Source of the DNA: Pseudomonas sp. MUP55
GTDB taxonomy: Bacteria > Pseudomonadota > Gammaproteobacteria > Pseudomonadales > Pseudomonadaceae
NCBI RefSeq assembly: GCF_034043515.1
Contig: NZ_CP138214.1
Coordinates: 372,001-436,000 of the forward strand
DNA: 64,000 nucleotides
Reading direction: 5' to 3'
How positions within the stretch are numbered: the stretch's first letter is position 1; each line of letters starts with the position of its first letter. Of this stretch, positions 44,550-53,962 are shown one piece after another. The notes beneath the pieces were generated by a model. That model was not told the origin of the DNA and searched no databases. It saw nothing but the letters and a program-made list of their open reading frames with translations. Made by a program: the position numbers and the translations under genes.

Positions 44550-46762
44550 CGGTTGAACAGGCCTTTCAATGCGTCTTTGAGCTTTGGATTCACTTTGTCG
44601 AGCTTCTCTTCCAGCTTCTCGTTGAGGCGATTGCCGGCGGCCTTGATGGCGACCTGGCCGAGCCCGTCCTTGTCCAGGCGGCAGGCCTTGGCGCCCAGCT
44701 CCAGCGGGCCGCGGCAACGCAGCGGCACTTCGATGCCCTGGAAGTTGGCGCCAACTTCGCAGGCCGGGTCGGGTACGTCGCGCTTGTCGCCTTCGACGAT
44801 GATGCCCACGCGGTAATCCATGCCCAGCACGCGCAAGTCGACATCGCCGTTGCCATTGAGCGTCAGCCCCGGAATGCGCACCTTCAGGTCAGGGTTGCTG
44901 GCCACTCCATTGCGCAACGTCAGGTTGCCGCGCAGTTCCTGGAAGGGCGTGTCCTTGCCTTGCGGCGTGGTGCTCAGGGTCTTGCGGTTGAGCAGGGCGA
45001 TACCGGTGCACAGTTGTTGCTCGATGTTGGCATTGAGCAACACACCGTTGTTGATGACGATGCTGGCGGTGCCGTTGAGGCTGTCGATCAGGGCTTTCTG
45101 GCTGTTGCCTCGGCCGCTGAGGTTGCTGTCGAGGGTGATCAGGCCCTTGACCGGTGGGGTCTTGCCCTGGGCCTGCAGGATGCGTTCGACAGGCACCTGC
45201 TTGATGTGGCTTTGCAGCGCCAGCAGCGGGATGTCCTGGCGTACGTCGAGGGTGCCGTTGGCCTGGAATGTGCCGTTGTAGAGGCCACCGCTGAGGCTGT
45301 CGAGCTTGAGCTGGCCGTCGATGCCGGAAGCCTTCAGCACAGCATTTCGGATCGGCAACTGGCTCAGGGTCAGCTCGCCAAAGGCGAGGTCTGCGTTCAC
45401 ATCCAGGCTGCGCAGGCGGGTCAGTGGCAACAGTTTGTCAGTGCTCCAGGCACCTTTGGTCGGGGCTTCCGGCAGCGGTGTGCTGCCGCCTGCGGCCATT
45501 GCACCGGCTTCGCTGCTCTGCACTTGGGCCTCGCGTGCGGCGGTGGCGCCTTTGGCGGCCTCGGATTTGGCCGGCAGGTAGTTGTCGACGTTGAACGTGT
45601 CGCCCTTGAGTTGTACGCGCAGTGACTGCTTGGCGAAATCGTCCACGGCGACGCGACCGGTGAAGGTGCTGCCGTCGAGTTTCAGGTTGAGGTCTTCCAG
45701 CGCCACGCTGGTCGGTGTGCCCTGAAGGCGGCTGACCAGTTCAACTTTGCTCAGGCTGCCCGGCGCCATGGCCGGCAGAGGGTGACCGATGCTTTCCAGA
45801 AACTTGGCCAGGTCGAACTGGGCGACCGACAGCGCACCGCTGATCTGCGGGGTTTTGTCCAGGTCATTGACCCGAAGTTCGCCCAGGGCGCGCAGTTGGT
45901 TGGCCGAGAGTTTCAGGTTGGTCCATTCGGCAAAGTTGGCCGCCAGGTCTACCAGCACCTGACCCTGGGTGGAGAAGCTTACGGTCTTGCCTTGCAGGGG
46001 CTCGCCGGTGGCTTCGCCGCTCAGGCGCATGTCTTCGAACTGGTAGCGCTTGAGCGCACGCTGGATGCGCAGGTTGCCGTTCAGCTCGCTTTTGACCCGC
46101 ATGACCGGCTGGTTGCTGCCCAGGAACGCGGTCAACTTCAACGGGATGCTGGCGCCTTCGTGGATCGCGCCGGCGCTCAGCTGGATGCTTTCGGCGCTGA
46201 ACTGCTTGCCGGTCTGTTCATCGTTGTATTCAACGCGGGCGTTGTTGATGGTCAGGCTGTCGATGTCCAGGCGGATCGGCTGCGGCGGTTTTTCCGGCTT
46301 GGCCTCGGCCACCGGCTCGACCGGCGCGGGAGCGGGGGTGCCCGTAGGTTCATCGGGCAGGTTCTTGCCGATGTCTTCCCAGTTGCCGTGGCCGTTCTTG
46401 TCGCGGTTGAGGCGCAGGTTCAGGCCTTCGACGCGCACATCGCTCATCTGCACTTCGCGGCGCAGCAGCGGCAGCACGCGTACCGACAGGCCGAGCATCT
46501 GCAGGTCGGCGAACGGTTGGGTGGGGTTGGTCAGGGTCGCCACCCCGGCTTCGTGCAGCTCCAGGCCCAGCCAGGGGAACAGGCTCCAGCCGATATCGCC
46601 ATTGAGCGTCAGCTCGATGTGGGCCTTGTCGCGGGCAATCTGGCGAATTTCTTCTTTGTAGTCGTTGGGATCGAAGAGATGGGTCAGGGCAAAGCCGAGA
46701 GCCACAATGATCAGCAACAGCCCGAGAAATACCAGACCCAGGATTTTGCCGAACGCTTTCAT
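44546..46762 (-). CDS. asmA: AsmA-family envelope protein
   Basis: 738 residues from MKAFGKILGLVFLGLLLIIV; AAGGA lies eight bases upstream. One N-terminal membrane helix anchors a long periplasmic beta-rich body of the AsmA type (FALTHLFDPNDYKEEIRQIA; C-terminal GVLLNANIEQQLCTGIALLN and GNGDVDLRVLGMDYRVG). AsmA-like proteins are thought to carry phospholipids between the membranes. It leads the asmA-mutY-yggX operon. Confidence 0.9.
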   Translation of the reverse strand: MKAFGKILGLVFLGLLLIIVALGFALTHLFDPNDYKEEIRQIARDKAHIELTLNGDIGWSLFPWLGLELHEAGVATLTNPTQPFADLQMLGLSVRVLPLLRREVQMSDVRVEGLNLRLNRDKNGHGNWEDIGKNLPDEPTGTPAPAPVEPVAEAKPEKPPQPIRLDIDSLTINNARVEYNDEQTGKQFSAESIQLSAGAIHEGASIPLKLTAFLGSNQPVMRVKSELNGNLRIQRALKRYQFEDMRLSGEATGEPLQGKTVSFSTQGQVLVDLAANFAEWTNLKLSANQLRALGELRVNDLDKTPQISGALSVAQFDLAKFLESIGHPLPAMAPGSLSKVELVSRLQGTPTSVALEDLNLKLDGSTFTGRVAVDDFAKQSLRVQLKGDTFNVDNYLPAKSEAAKGATAAREAQVQSSEAGAMAAGGSTPLPEAPTKGAWSTDKLLPLTRLRSLDVNADLAFGELTLSQLPIRNAVLKASGIDGQLKLDSLSGGLYNGTFQANGTLDVRQDIPLLALQSHIKQVPVERILQAQGKTPPVKGLITLDSNLSGRGNSQKALIDSLNGTASIVINNGVLLNANIEQQLCTGIALLNRKTLSTTPQGKDTPFQELRGNLTLRNGVASNPDLKVRIPGLTLNGNGDVDLRVLGMDYRVGIIVEGDKRDVPDPACEVGANFQGIEVPLRCRGPLELGAKACRLDKDGLGQVAIKAAGNRLNEKLEEKLDKVNPKLKDALKGLFNR

Positions 46763-47085
46763 GGGCGAGTCCTTGTATGTCGATTTCAAAATTTAGCCGC
46801 AGAGTATAACGCCCGACGGCGTGCATCAGTTCGTGGATCGTTACATTGTATCTAGGACCGACGAAACAGGATTCTGGCGTCAAAAAAAACAGATTCGCTG
46901 AAAAAGTGATATCAATTTGGTTTTTCTCACATCCGCAGATGCTAATCTCTGCGCGTTCGTCCGCCTTCTGCGACGTATCGTCGCGCCAAAATGGAGTTTC
47001 ACCCAAAAAAACGGTCACGCTTTGCGTGCAAGGCCGAGGGGGAGAGCGCCTGACGGACGCATACCAATAACTGGGGGAAACACCA
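46763..47085. other. 323-base divergent promoter region, asmA and OFA transporter
   Basis: No gene is seen. The stretch 46860-46960 is AT-rich and should hold divergent promoters. No clear operator is recognised. GGGGGA lies eight bases before the transporter ATG and serves as its ribosome-binding site. Confidence 0.4.
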
Positions 47086-48747
47086 ATGAGCACTAGCACT
47101 GCGGCCGGTATTAGCGCCGCACAGCCTGCGTTCCTGTCCAAGGAACGCATTATCGCCAAGCCCGGCTTCAACCGCTGGCTGGTTCCACCGGCCGCCCTGG
47201 CCATCCACCTGTGCATCGGCATGGCCTACGGTTTCTCGGTGTTCTGGTTGCCGTTGTCCAAGGCGCTGGGTATCACCGCACCGGTTGCCTGTGCGCCGGA
47301 CATGAGCTTTATCGCCCAGGTCTTTTCGTCTCAGTGCGACTGGCCGATCTCCATGCTGGGCTGGATCTACACCCTGTTCTTCATCTTCCTGGGCTGCTCG
47401 GCAGCGATCTGGGGCGGCTGGCTGGAACATGCCGGGCCACGCAAGGCCGGCGTTGTATCGGCACTGTGCTGGTGCGGCGGCCTGTTGATCTCGGCATTGG
47501 GTATCTATACCCACCAGATCTGGCTGATGTGGATCGGCTCCGGCGTCATTGGCGGTATTGGCCTGGGTCTGGGTTATATCTCGCCGGTATCGACGCTGAT
47601 CAAGTGGTTCCCGGACAAGCGCGGCATGGCCACCGGCATGGCGATCATGGGTTTTGGTGGCGGCGCGATGGTTGGCGCACCACTGGCAGCAGCCCTGATG
47701 GGCCACTTCGCTTCGCCAACCAGCGTGGGCGTATGGCAGAGCTTCCTGGTCATGGCCGCGATTTATTTCGTGTTCATGATCGGTGGCGCACTCTCGTACC
47801 GTGTTCCACCGACCGGCTGGAAGCCTGAGGGCTGGACCGCGCCGGCGAAAAAAGCCAGCAACGCGATGATCACCCACCGCCATGTGCACGTGAACGTGGC
47901 GTGGAAAACCCCGCAATTCCGTCTGGTCTGGCTGGTGCTGTGCCTGAACGTGTCGGCCGGTATCGGCATTCTCGGCATGGCGTCGCCGCTGTTGCAGGAA
48001 GTGTTCGGTGGCAAGCTGCTGGGTGTGGACGTACCGTTCGGTCAACTGGATGCCGGGCAGCTGGCGTCTATCGCTGCCATCGCCGCAGGCTTTACCGGGC
48101 TGTTGAGCCTGTTCAACATCGGTGGCCGCTTCTTCTGGGCGTCGTTCTCCGATTACCTGGGGCGTAAAAATACCTACTTCGTGTTCTTCGCCCTGGGCTT
48201 TGCCCTGTATGCGCTGATCCCGAACCTGGGCCACCTGGGCAACGTGGCGCTGTTCGTGGCGGCGTTCTGCATCATTCTGTCGATGTACGGCGGTGGTTTT
48301 GCGACGGTTCCGGCTTACCTGGCCGACCTGTTCGGTACGCAAATGGTCGGCGCGATCCATGGTCGCCTGCTCACCGCATGGGCGGCGGCCGGCGTGCTGG
48401 GCCCTGTGCTGGTGAACTACCTGCGTGAATATCAGCTGAGCATCGGCGTTGAACGCGCCGCGGCCTACGACATCACCTTGTACATCCTCGCAGGCCTGTT
48501 GGTGCTGGGCTTCATCTGCAACCTGCTGGTGCGCCCGGTGGCCGACAAGTACTTCATGACCGACGCGGAACTTGCCGCCGAGCAGGCGCTGGGCCATGAC
48601 AAAGGCGCTGATGCTTCCACCGTACTTGAGTGGAAAGCCTCCGCTGGCAGCAAGCCATTGGCGGTTGCGGCATGGCTGGTGGTGGGTATTCCGCTGGCGT
48701 GGGGGGTGTGGGTGACTCTGCAGAAGACAGCTGTGCTGTTCCACTAA
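47086..48747 (+). CDS. OFA-family MFS transporter (oxalate/formate antiporter type)
   Basis: 553 residues with 12 membrane helices plus an extra C-terminal pair-like segment (LAVAAWLVVGIPLAWGVWVT). MAYGFSVFWLPLSKALGI begins helix 1, and FPDKRGMATGMAIMGFGGGA is the MFS loop-4/5 region of OFA carriers such as OxlT. Substrates in this family include oxalate, formate, lactate and pyruvate. No oxalate-degradation gene is near, so the substrate is open. A REPIN follows the stop. Confidence 0.85.
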   Translation: MSTSTAAGISAAQPAFLSKERIIAKPGFNRWLVPPAALAIHLCIGMAYGFSVFWLPLSKALGITAPVACAPDMSFIAQVFSSQCDWPISMLGWIYTLFFIFLGCSAAIWGGWLEHAGPRKAGVVSALCWCGGLLISALGIYTHQIWLMWIGSGVIGGIGLGLGYISPVSTLIKWFPDKRGMATGMAIMGFGGGAMVGAPLAAALMGHFASPTSVGVWQSFLVMAAIYFVFMIGGALSYRVPPTGWKPEGWTAPAKKASNAMITHRHVHVNVAWKTPQFRLVWLVLCLNVSAGIGILGMASPLLQEVFGGKLLGVDVPFGQLDAGQLASIAAIAAGFTGLLSLFNIGGRFFWASFSDYLGRKNTYFVFFALGFALYALIPNLGHLGNVALFVAAFCIILSMYGGGFATVPAYLADLFGTQMVGAIHGRLLTAWAAAGVLGPVLVNYLREYQLSIGVERAAAYDITLYILAGLLVLGFICNLLVRPVADKYFMTDAELAAEQALGHDKGADASTVLEWKASAGSKPLAVAAWLVVGIPLAWGVWVTLQKTAVLFH

Positions 48748-48760
48748 CACTGCAAGACCC

Positions 48761-48850
48761 TGTGGGAGGGGGCTTGCCCCCGATAGCGGCGCATCAGTCA
48801 ATGCATTATTGAATGATCCACCCCTATCGGGGGCAAGCCCCCTCCCACAT
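48761..48850. repeat. REPIN downstream of the OFA transporter
   Basis: Inverted pair of GTGGGAGGGGGCTTGCCCCC with a roughly 40-base spacer, just 14 bases after the stop codon. Confidence 0.85.
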
Positions 48851-48948
48851 TGGTTGTTCAGTGTTCTGGTGGGCTGGGTCCCACATGTATACACATGTCT
48901 ATCCCCTCCACTCCCCGCTTCAACTCGTCAGTCTTATCCCCTCCGATG

Positions 48949-48977
48949 TTTCTGTTTAGCGCCCGCGCCCCTATAAT
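48949..48977 (+). promoter_or_regulatory. Candidate sigma-70 promoter of hisB
   Basis: A perfect -10 TATAAT (48972-48977) lies about 38 bases before the hisB ATG. The -35 (TTTCTG, 48949-48954, 17-base spacing) is weak. GGAG at 49005-49008 is the ribosome-binding site. Confidence 0.5.
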
Positions 48978-49014
48978 GGCTGCCTTTTTCGCCCAATGAT
49001 TTGCGGAGCTGGTG

Positions 49015-49608
49015 ATGGTCGAACGTATGGCGTCCGTCGAGCGCGACACTCTGGAAACCCAGATCAAAGCCTCGATCAACCTGGATGGCACCGGAAAGGC
49101 CCGATTTGATATCGGTGTGCCTTTTCTTGAGCACATGCTGGACCAGATCGCCCGTCATGGGCTGATCGACCTGGATATCGTCAGCAAGGGCGACCTGCAT
49201 ATCGACGACCACCATACGGTGGAAGACGTAGGCATCACCCTGGGCCAGGCATTTGCCAAGGCCATCGGCGACAAAAAAGGCATCCGTCGCTACGGCCACG
49301 CCTATGTGCCGCTGGACGAAGCGCTGTCGCGCGTGGTCATCGACTTCTCCGGCCGCCCAGGCCTGCAGATGCACGTGCCCTATACCCGCGCCACCGTGGG
49401 CGGCTTCGATGTCGACCTGTTCCAGGAGTTCTTCCAAGGCTTCGTCAACCACGCACTCGTCAGCCTGCACATCGACAACCTGCGCGGCACCAACACCCAC
49501 CACCAGATCGAAACCGTGTTCAAGGCTTTCGGCCGCGCGCTGCGCATGGCCGTCGAGCTGGATGACCGCATGGCCGGGCAAATGCCGTCGACCAAGGGCG
49601 TCCTGTAA
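49015..49608 (+). CDS. hisB: Imidazoleglycerol-phosphate dehydratase HisB
   Basis: 197 residues, the standard monofunctional HisB length when read from the ATG at 49015; the GTG three bases earlier is less likely. [17 protein letters not shown] and [16 protein letters not shown] are the metal-binding blocks, with a second [16 protein letters not shown] at the end. It catalyses the seventh step-level dehydration of histidine synthesis. Its stop overlaps the hisH start by one base. Confidence 0.96.
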   Translation: MVERMASVERDTLETQIKASINLDGTGKARFDIGVPFLEHMLDQIARHGLIDLDIVSKGDLHIDDHHTVEDVGITLGQAFAKAIGDKKGIRRYGHAYVPLDEALSRVVIDFSGRPGLQMHVPYTRATVGGFDVDLFQEFFQGFVNHALVSLHIDNLRGTNTHHQIETVFKAFGRALRMAVELDDRMAGQMPSTKGVL

Positions 49609-50246
49609 TGCAGACGGTCGCGGTTATCGATTACGGCATGGGCAACCTGCACTCGGTGGCCAAGGCCCTCGAGCACGTCGGTGCCGGCAAAGTGCTGATC
49701 ACCAGCGATGCCAATGTGATTCGCGAAGCCGACCGAGTGGTGTTTCCCGGCGTCGGTGCGATTCGCGACTGCATGGCCGAGATCCGCCGCCTGGGCTTTG
49801 ACAGCCTGGTGCGCGAAGTCAGCCAGGACCGCCCGTTCCTCGGCATCTGCGTGGGCATGCAAGCCTTGCTCGACAGCAGCGAAGAGAACGACGGCGTTGA
49901 CTGCATCGGGTTGTTCCCGGGCCAGGTGAAGTTCTTTGGCAAAGACCTGCATGAAGACGGCGCACACCTGAAAGTCCCGCACATGGGCTGGAACGAAGTG
50001 CGTCAGAGCATGGATCACCCGCTGTGGCACGAAGTGCCGGACATGGCGCGCTTCTACTTCGTGCACAGCTACTACATTGCCGCCGGTAAACCGGAGCAGG
50101 TAGTGGGTGGCGGGCACTACGGCGTCGACTTCGCGGCTGCGCTGGCCGACGGTTCGCGGTTCGCCGTGCAGTTCCACCCGGAGAAGAGCCATACCCACGG
50201 CCTGCAATTGCTGCAGAACTTCGCCGCGTGGGATGGTCGCTGGTAA
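49608..50246 (+). CDS. hisH: Imidazole glycerol phosphate synthase glutaminase subunit HisH
   Basis: 212-residue class I glutamine amidotransferase that feeds ammonia to HisF. The nucleophile is the cysteine in [14 protein letters not shown], and the catalytic His-Glu pair is in [29 protein letters not shown] is the HisH N-terminus. Its start codon overlaps the hisB stop, and DUF2164 begins directly after its stop. Confidence 0.96.
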   Translation: MQTVAVIDYGMGNLHSVAKALEHVGAGKVLITSDANVIREADRVVFPGVGAIRDCMAEIRRLGFDSLVREVSQDRPFLGICVGMQALLDSSEENDGVDCIGLFPGQVKFFGKDLHEDGAHLKVPHMGWNEVRQSMDHPLWHEVPDMARFYFVHSYYIAAGKPEQVVGGGHYGVDFAAALADGSRFAVQFHPEKSHTHGLQLLQNFAAWDGRW

Positions 50247-50507
50247 ATGGCCAAGAAGCCCATAGCGCCCATCTTGAACCTCACGCCCGAGCAGGAGCGT
50301 GCGGCTACCGACAATATCAAGCGCTTCATGGAAGACCGCTTCGAGCTCAAGCTGGGCTCGTTTGAGGTCGCCGAGATTCTTGAGCTGTTCACTACTGAAG
50401 TGGCACCGCACTATTACAACAAGGCGATTTTCGATACGCAGACGCTCCTTAAAGAAAGGTTCGAAAGCATCGAAAGCGACTTGTGGTCGCTTGAAAAGAG
50501 CAGCTGA
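50247..50507 (+). CDS. DUF2164-family protein
   Basis: 86 residues. LNLTPEQERAATDNIKRFME and ELFTTEVAPHYYNKAIFDTQ identify the DUF2164 family, small helical proteins of unknown role. It starts on the base after the hisH stop, so it is surely co-transcribed with the histidine genes. The TerB/zinc or kinase roles sometimes given to small proteins like this have no support here. Confidence 0.88.
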   Translation: MAKKPIAPILNLTPEQERAATDNIKRFMEDRFELKLGSFEVAEILELFTTEVAPHYYNKAIFDTQTLLKERFESIESDLWSLEKSS

Positions 50508-50580
50508 AAGCTTCAAGCCCCAAGCTGCAAGAATTGATACGCGTGCTTGCTTGCAGCTAATAGCTTGCAGCTTGCAACTT
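50508..50580. repeat. AGCTTGCAGC-type inverted repeat before hisA
   Basis: CAAGCTGCAAG (50521-50531) and CTTGCAGCTTG (50564-50574) form a perfect 11-base inverted repeat in a 90-base gap. Related arms occur before hisF. This is a Pseudomonas-type intergenic repeat, distinct from the REP family. Confidence 0.75.
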
Positions 50581-50597
50581 TTTGACGAAGGAAAAGC

Positions 50598-51347
50598 ATG
50601 CTCATTATCCCCGCTATCGATCTCAAGGACGGCGCCTGCGTCCGTCTGCGCCAAGGCCGCATGGAAGATTCCACCGTGTTCTCCGATGACCCGGTGAGCA
50701 TGGCCGCCAAATGGGTGGAAGGGGGCTGCCGTCGTCTGCATCTGGTGGACCTGAACGGCGCCTTCGAAGGCCAGCCGGTCAACGGCGAGGTGGTCACCGC
50801 CATTGCCAAGCGCTACCCGAACCTGCCAATCCAGATCGGCGGCGGCATCCGTTCCCTGGAAACCATCGAGCACTACGTCAAGGCTGGCGTGAGCTACGTG
50901 ATCATCGGCACCAAGGCCGTGAAAGACCCGGCGTTTGTCGCCGAAGCCTGCCGCGCCTTCCCCGGCAAAGTGATCGTGGGCCTGGACGCCAAAGACGGCT
51001 TCGTCGCCACCGACGGCTGGGCTGAAATCAGCACCATCCAAGTGATCGACCTGGCCAAGCAGTTCGAAGCCGACGGCGTGTCTGCCATCGTTTATACCGA
51101 CATCGCCAAAGACGGCATGATGCAGGGCTGCAACGTGCCGTTCACCGCGGCGCTGGCTGCGGCAACGAAGATTCCGGTGATCGCTTCCGGTGGCATCCAC
51201 AACCTGGGCGACATCAAGTCGCTGCTGGACGCCAAGGCGCCTGGGATCATCGGTGCCATTACGGGCCGCGCGATCTACGAGGGCACGCTGGATGTGTCCG
51301 AAGCTCAAGCTTTTTGTGATGGCTACGCGGCCAGCTCCAAGTCGTAA
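50598..51347 (+). CDS. hisA: Phosphoribosylformimino-AICAR isomerase HisA
   Basis: 249-residue TIM barrel. [18 protein letters not shown] carries the first catalytic aspartate (D8) and [17 protein letters not shown] the second (about D130); IGGGIRS and IASGGIHN are the phosphate-binding loops. GAAGGA lies before the ATG. The enzyme supplies the substrate of HisHF. Inverted-repeat elements lie on both sides. Confidence 0.96.
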   Translation: MLIIPAIDLKDGACVRLRQGRMEDSTVFSDDPVSMAAKWVEGGCRRLHLVDLNGAFEGQPVNGEVVTAIAKRYPNLPIQIGGGIRSLETIEHYVKAGVSYVIIGTKAVKDPAFVAEACRAFPGKVIVGLDAKDGFVATDGWAEISTIQVIDLAKQFEADGVSAIVYTDIAKDGMMQGCNVPFTAALAAATKIPVIASGGIHNLGDIKSLLDAKAPGIIGAITGRAIYEGTLDVSEAQAFCDGYAASSKS

Positions 51348-51410
51348 GCCGCAAGCTGCCAGTAAAAGCAGACCTGCTTCAACTTGCAGCTTGTAGCTTA
51401 AAGCTTCTTA
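51348..51410. repeat. AGCTTGCAGC-type inverted repeat before hisF
   Basis: CAAGCTGC (51352-51359) pairs with GCAGCTTG (51386-51393). It resembles the element before hisA and lies in the hisA-hisF gap. Confidence 0.7.
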
Positions 51411-51426
51411 ATCGGAGATTAAGTCT

Positions 51427-52197
51427 ATGGCTTTAGCCAGACGCATCATCCCTTGCCTGGACGTCGACAACGGTCGCGTGGTCAAGGGCGTCAAGTTCGA
51501 GAACATCCGTGACGCCGGCGACCCGGTGGAAATCGCCCGTCGCTACGATGAGCAAGGTGCCGACGAGATTACCTTTCTCGACATCACCGCCAGCGTCGAC
51601 GGTCGCGACACCACGTTGCATACCGTTGAGCGCATGGCCAGCCAGGTCTTCATTCCGCTGACCGTGGGCGGCGGCGTGCGCACCGTGCAGGACATCCGCA
51701 ACCTGCTCAATGCCGGCGCGGACAAGGTCTCGATCAACACTGCCGCGGTGTTCAACCCGGAATTCGTCGGCGAGGCCGCGCAGCACTTCGGCTCGCAATG
51801 CATCGTCGTCGCCATCGACGCCAAGAAAGTCTCCGGCCCTGGCGAAACCCCGCGCTGGGAGATCTTCACCCACGGCGGTCGCAAGCCCACTGGCCTGGAC
51901 GCGGTGGAGTGGGCAATGAAGATGGAAGCCCTCGGCGCCGGTGAAATCTTGCTGACCAGCATGGACCAGGACGGCATGAAAAACGGCTTCGACCTGGGCG
52001 TGACGCGGGCCATCAGCGACGCGCTGGGCATCCCGGTGATCGCCTCGGGCGGTGTCGGCAACCTGCAGCACTTGGCCGATGGCGTTATCGAAGGCCATGC
52101 CAGCGCGGTACTGGCGGCAAGTATTTTCCACTTCGGCGAATACACCGTCCCCGAGGCCAAGGCCTACATGGCAGCGCGCGGGATCGTCGTTCGCTAA
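51427..52197 (+). CDS. hisF: Imidazole glycerol phosphate synthase cyclase subunit HisF
   Basis: 256-residue TIM barrel that, with HisH, makes imidazole glycerol phosphate and AICAR. The catalytic aspartates are in [18 protein letters not shown] (D11) and [17 protein letters not shown] (about D130 region); FLDITAS and ASGGVGN are conserved loops. GGAG lies 11 bases before the ATG. It is the last of the his genes here. Confidence 0.96.
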   Translation: MALARRIIPCLDVDNGRVVKGVKFENIRDAGDPVEIARRYDEQGADEITFLDITASVDGRDTTLHTVERMASQVFIPLTVGGGVRTVQDIRNLLNAGADKVSINTAAVFNPEFVGEAAQHFGSQCIVVAIDAKKVSGPGETPRWEIFTHGGRKPTGLDAVEWAMKMEALGAGEILLTSMDQDGMKNGFDLGVTRAISDALGIPVIASGGVGNLQHLADGVIEGHASAVLAASIFHFGEYTVPEAKAYMAARGIVVR

Positions 52198-52263
52198 ACG
52201 TTGCTGGACACCATGGCAGGCTCGCGGCACTCTCTGCGCTTGCCATGGATTCCGGTAGCCTTC

Positions 52264-53019
52264 ATGTTCAAAAACCTCCTGCTCGCCCTCGCCAGTTCCT
52301 CCATGCTCATGGTGGCTACGGCACACGCCGAAGAATCGTCTGACACCTCCCTGGTGCTGCTGACGGAAAATTTCCCGCCCTACAACATGGCGAAAAACGG
52401 CAAGAATTTCGCCAAGGACGAGAACATCGAAGGCATCGCCGTGGACATCGTGCGTGAAACCTTCAAACGCGCCGGCATTTCCTACAACCTCACGTTGCGT
52501 TTTCCCTGGGAGCGAATCTACAAACTCGCCCTGGAAAAGCCGGGCTATGGCGTATTCGTCATGGCGCGCTTGCCCGACCGTGAAGCGCTGTTCAAATGGG
52601 TAGGCCCGATCGGCCCGGACGACTGGGTGCTGCTGGCCAAGGCCGATAGCAAGATCCAGCTCGACAGCCTTGAGCGCGCCCAGCGCTACAAGATCGGCGC
52701 TTACAAGGGCGATGCGATTGCCCAGACGCTTGAAAAGCAGGGGCTCAACCCGGTGATCGCCCTGCGCGATCAGGACAACGCGAACAAGCTCATGGACGGC
52801 CAGATCGATCTGTGGGCCACCGGCGATCCCGCCGGGCGGTACTTGGCGCGGCAGGTAGGCGTGACCGGGCTCAAGACGGTGTTGCGGTTCAACAGTGCGC
52901 AGCTTTACTTGGCGTTGAACAAGGATGTGCCTGATGAGCTGGTTGCCAAGCTCCAGGCGGCGCTGGATGAGTTACGCAAGAGCGGTCGCGTAGACGAGAT
53001 CATGGCGCGTTACCTCTAA
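52264..53019 (+). CDS. Periplasmic solute-binding protein (family 3)
   Basis: 251 residues from MFKNLLLALASSSMLMVATA, a signal peptide ending in AHA. The body is an extracellular family 3 binding fold (LVLLTENFPPYNMAKNG, GIAVDIVRETFKRAGISYNL, DNANKLMDGQIDLWATGDP). No permease or ATPase is adjacent. Similar stand-alone proteins are common in Pseudomonas and may serve another transporter or a sensor. Only a weak GGTAG precedes the ATG; an upstream TTG start is less likely because it would bury the signal peptide. Confidence 0.82.
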   Translation: MFKNLLLALASSSMLMVATAHAEESSDTSLVLLTENFPPYNMAKNGKNFAKDENIEGIAVDIVRETFKRAGISYNLTLRFPWERIYKLALEKPGYGVFVMARLPDREALFKWVGPIGPDDWVLLAKADSKIQLDSLERAQRYKIGAYKGDAIAQTLEKQGLNPVIALRDQDNANKLMDGQIDLWATGDPAGRYLARQVGVTGLKTVLRFNSAQLYLALNKDVPDELVAKLQAALDELRKSGRVDEIMARYL

Positions 53020-53072
53020 AGTTGGCAGTTCCCATGCAGCGCAGGGGAATCAGCAGAATAAACGCGGTCAAA

Positions 53073-53166
53073 AATGTGGGAGGGGGCTTGCCCCCGATGG
53101 CGGTGTGTCAGATTAAAATGTATTGGCTGATCTACTGCTATCGGGGGCAAGCCCCCTCCCACATTT
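53073..53166. repeat. REPIN between convergent genes
   Basis: Paired inverted REP copies (AATGTGGGAGGGGGCTTGCC) with a roughly 40-base spacer, between the binding-protein gene and the yibQ-like gene. Confidence 0.85.
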
Positions 53167-53187
53167 GAATTTTTTCGTTACCTTCAT

Positions 53188-53961
53188 TTAGCGGTATAGG
53201 CCATCTTTGCCATGCCCGGCCATCGCCTGATTGCTGCGCACGCTGATCATCAACTTGATATCGATCCACTCCACGCCCTGCGCCTTGAGCTTGGGCAATT
53301 CGCGCTCAAGCACCGCCAGCGTCTGCGGATAAGGGTGCCCGATCATCACCGCCGAACCTTGCTTGTGCGCCAGCTTGATCGCGGTTTGCAGTTGGGTAGT
53401 AATCGCCGCCTCGGTGCGTTCATCATCGAGGAATACATCTCGCGAGACATGGGCCAGGCCAATCTTCTGCGCCTCGGCTGCAGCGACCGTTTGCGCGCTG
53501 GTACGGCTGTCCACAAAGAACTTGTGGCGCCGTTGCAGCTCGCCCATCAACCACGCCATCGCGGCCGGCTGCGCGGTCATGCGGCTGCCCATGTGGTTGT
53601 TGATGCCAGCCGTGTAGGGCACGGCCTCGAATGCAGCGTCCAGGCGCTTGCCCAGCTCTTCAATGGAAAGCTCGGGGTGCCAGGCAAACGGTCCGGTGGC
53701 CGGGTCCATGGGCATGTGCAGGATGACGATCTTGCCAGCCTTGTGGGCTTCGCGGGCAAATTCGGCGGCGTGGGGGGTGTCGGGCATGATCGCGGTGGTG
53801 ACCGGCCCCGGCAGGGCCAGTACGCGACGGTCCCGTGGCAGGTTTTGCCCCAGGTCGTCGATGATCAAGGTCAGGTAGGCTTTGTGCGGCGCCCCGGCCG
53901 GGGTCGCTTGCGCGAATCCGGCCAGGCTGCACAGCACAGCGATAATCAGCGCAACACGCAT
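53188..53961 (-). CDS. Divergent polysaccharide deacetylase (YibQ-like)
   Basis: 257 residues. A signal peptide (MRVALIIAVLCSLAGFAQAT) precedes a divergent deacetylase fold: LTLIIDDLGQNLPRDRRVL, IVILHMPMDPATGPFAWHPE, GINNHMGSRMTAQPAAMAWL, FFVDSRTSAQTVAA, MIGHPYPQTLAVL. These keep the metal-binding aspartate and histidines of the DUF610/YibQ family. The gene begins one base after the ctpA stop. In enterobacteria YibQ also neighbours EnvC, so a role in peptidoglycan or envelope upkeep is likely. Confidence 0.88.
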   Translation of the reverse strand: MRVALIIAVLCSLAGFAQATPAGAPHKAYLTLIIDDLGQNLPRDRRVLALPGPVTTAIMPDTPHAAEFAREAHKAGKIVILHMPMDPATGPFAWHPELSIEELGKRLDAAFEAVPYTAGINNHMGSRMTAQPAAMAWLMGELQRRHKFFVDSRTSAQTVAAAEAQKIGLAHVSRDVFLDDERTEAAITTQLQTAIKLAHKQGSAVMIGHPYPQTLAVLERELPKLKAQGVEWIDIKLMISVRSNQAMAGHGKDGLYR

Positions 53962-53962
53962 A

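Noticed and set aside
46999..48894. Long minus-strand open frame opposite the OFA transporter
   Set aside because: It is rich in Arg, His and Gln, as expected of an antisense frame, and crosses a REPIN.
49380..51308. Very long open frame on the minus strand across hisB-hisH-hisA
   Set aside because: It is antisense to well-established histidine genes; long empty frames are common in high-GC Pseudomonas DNA and this one shows no family motif.
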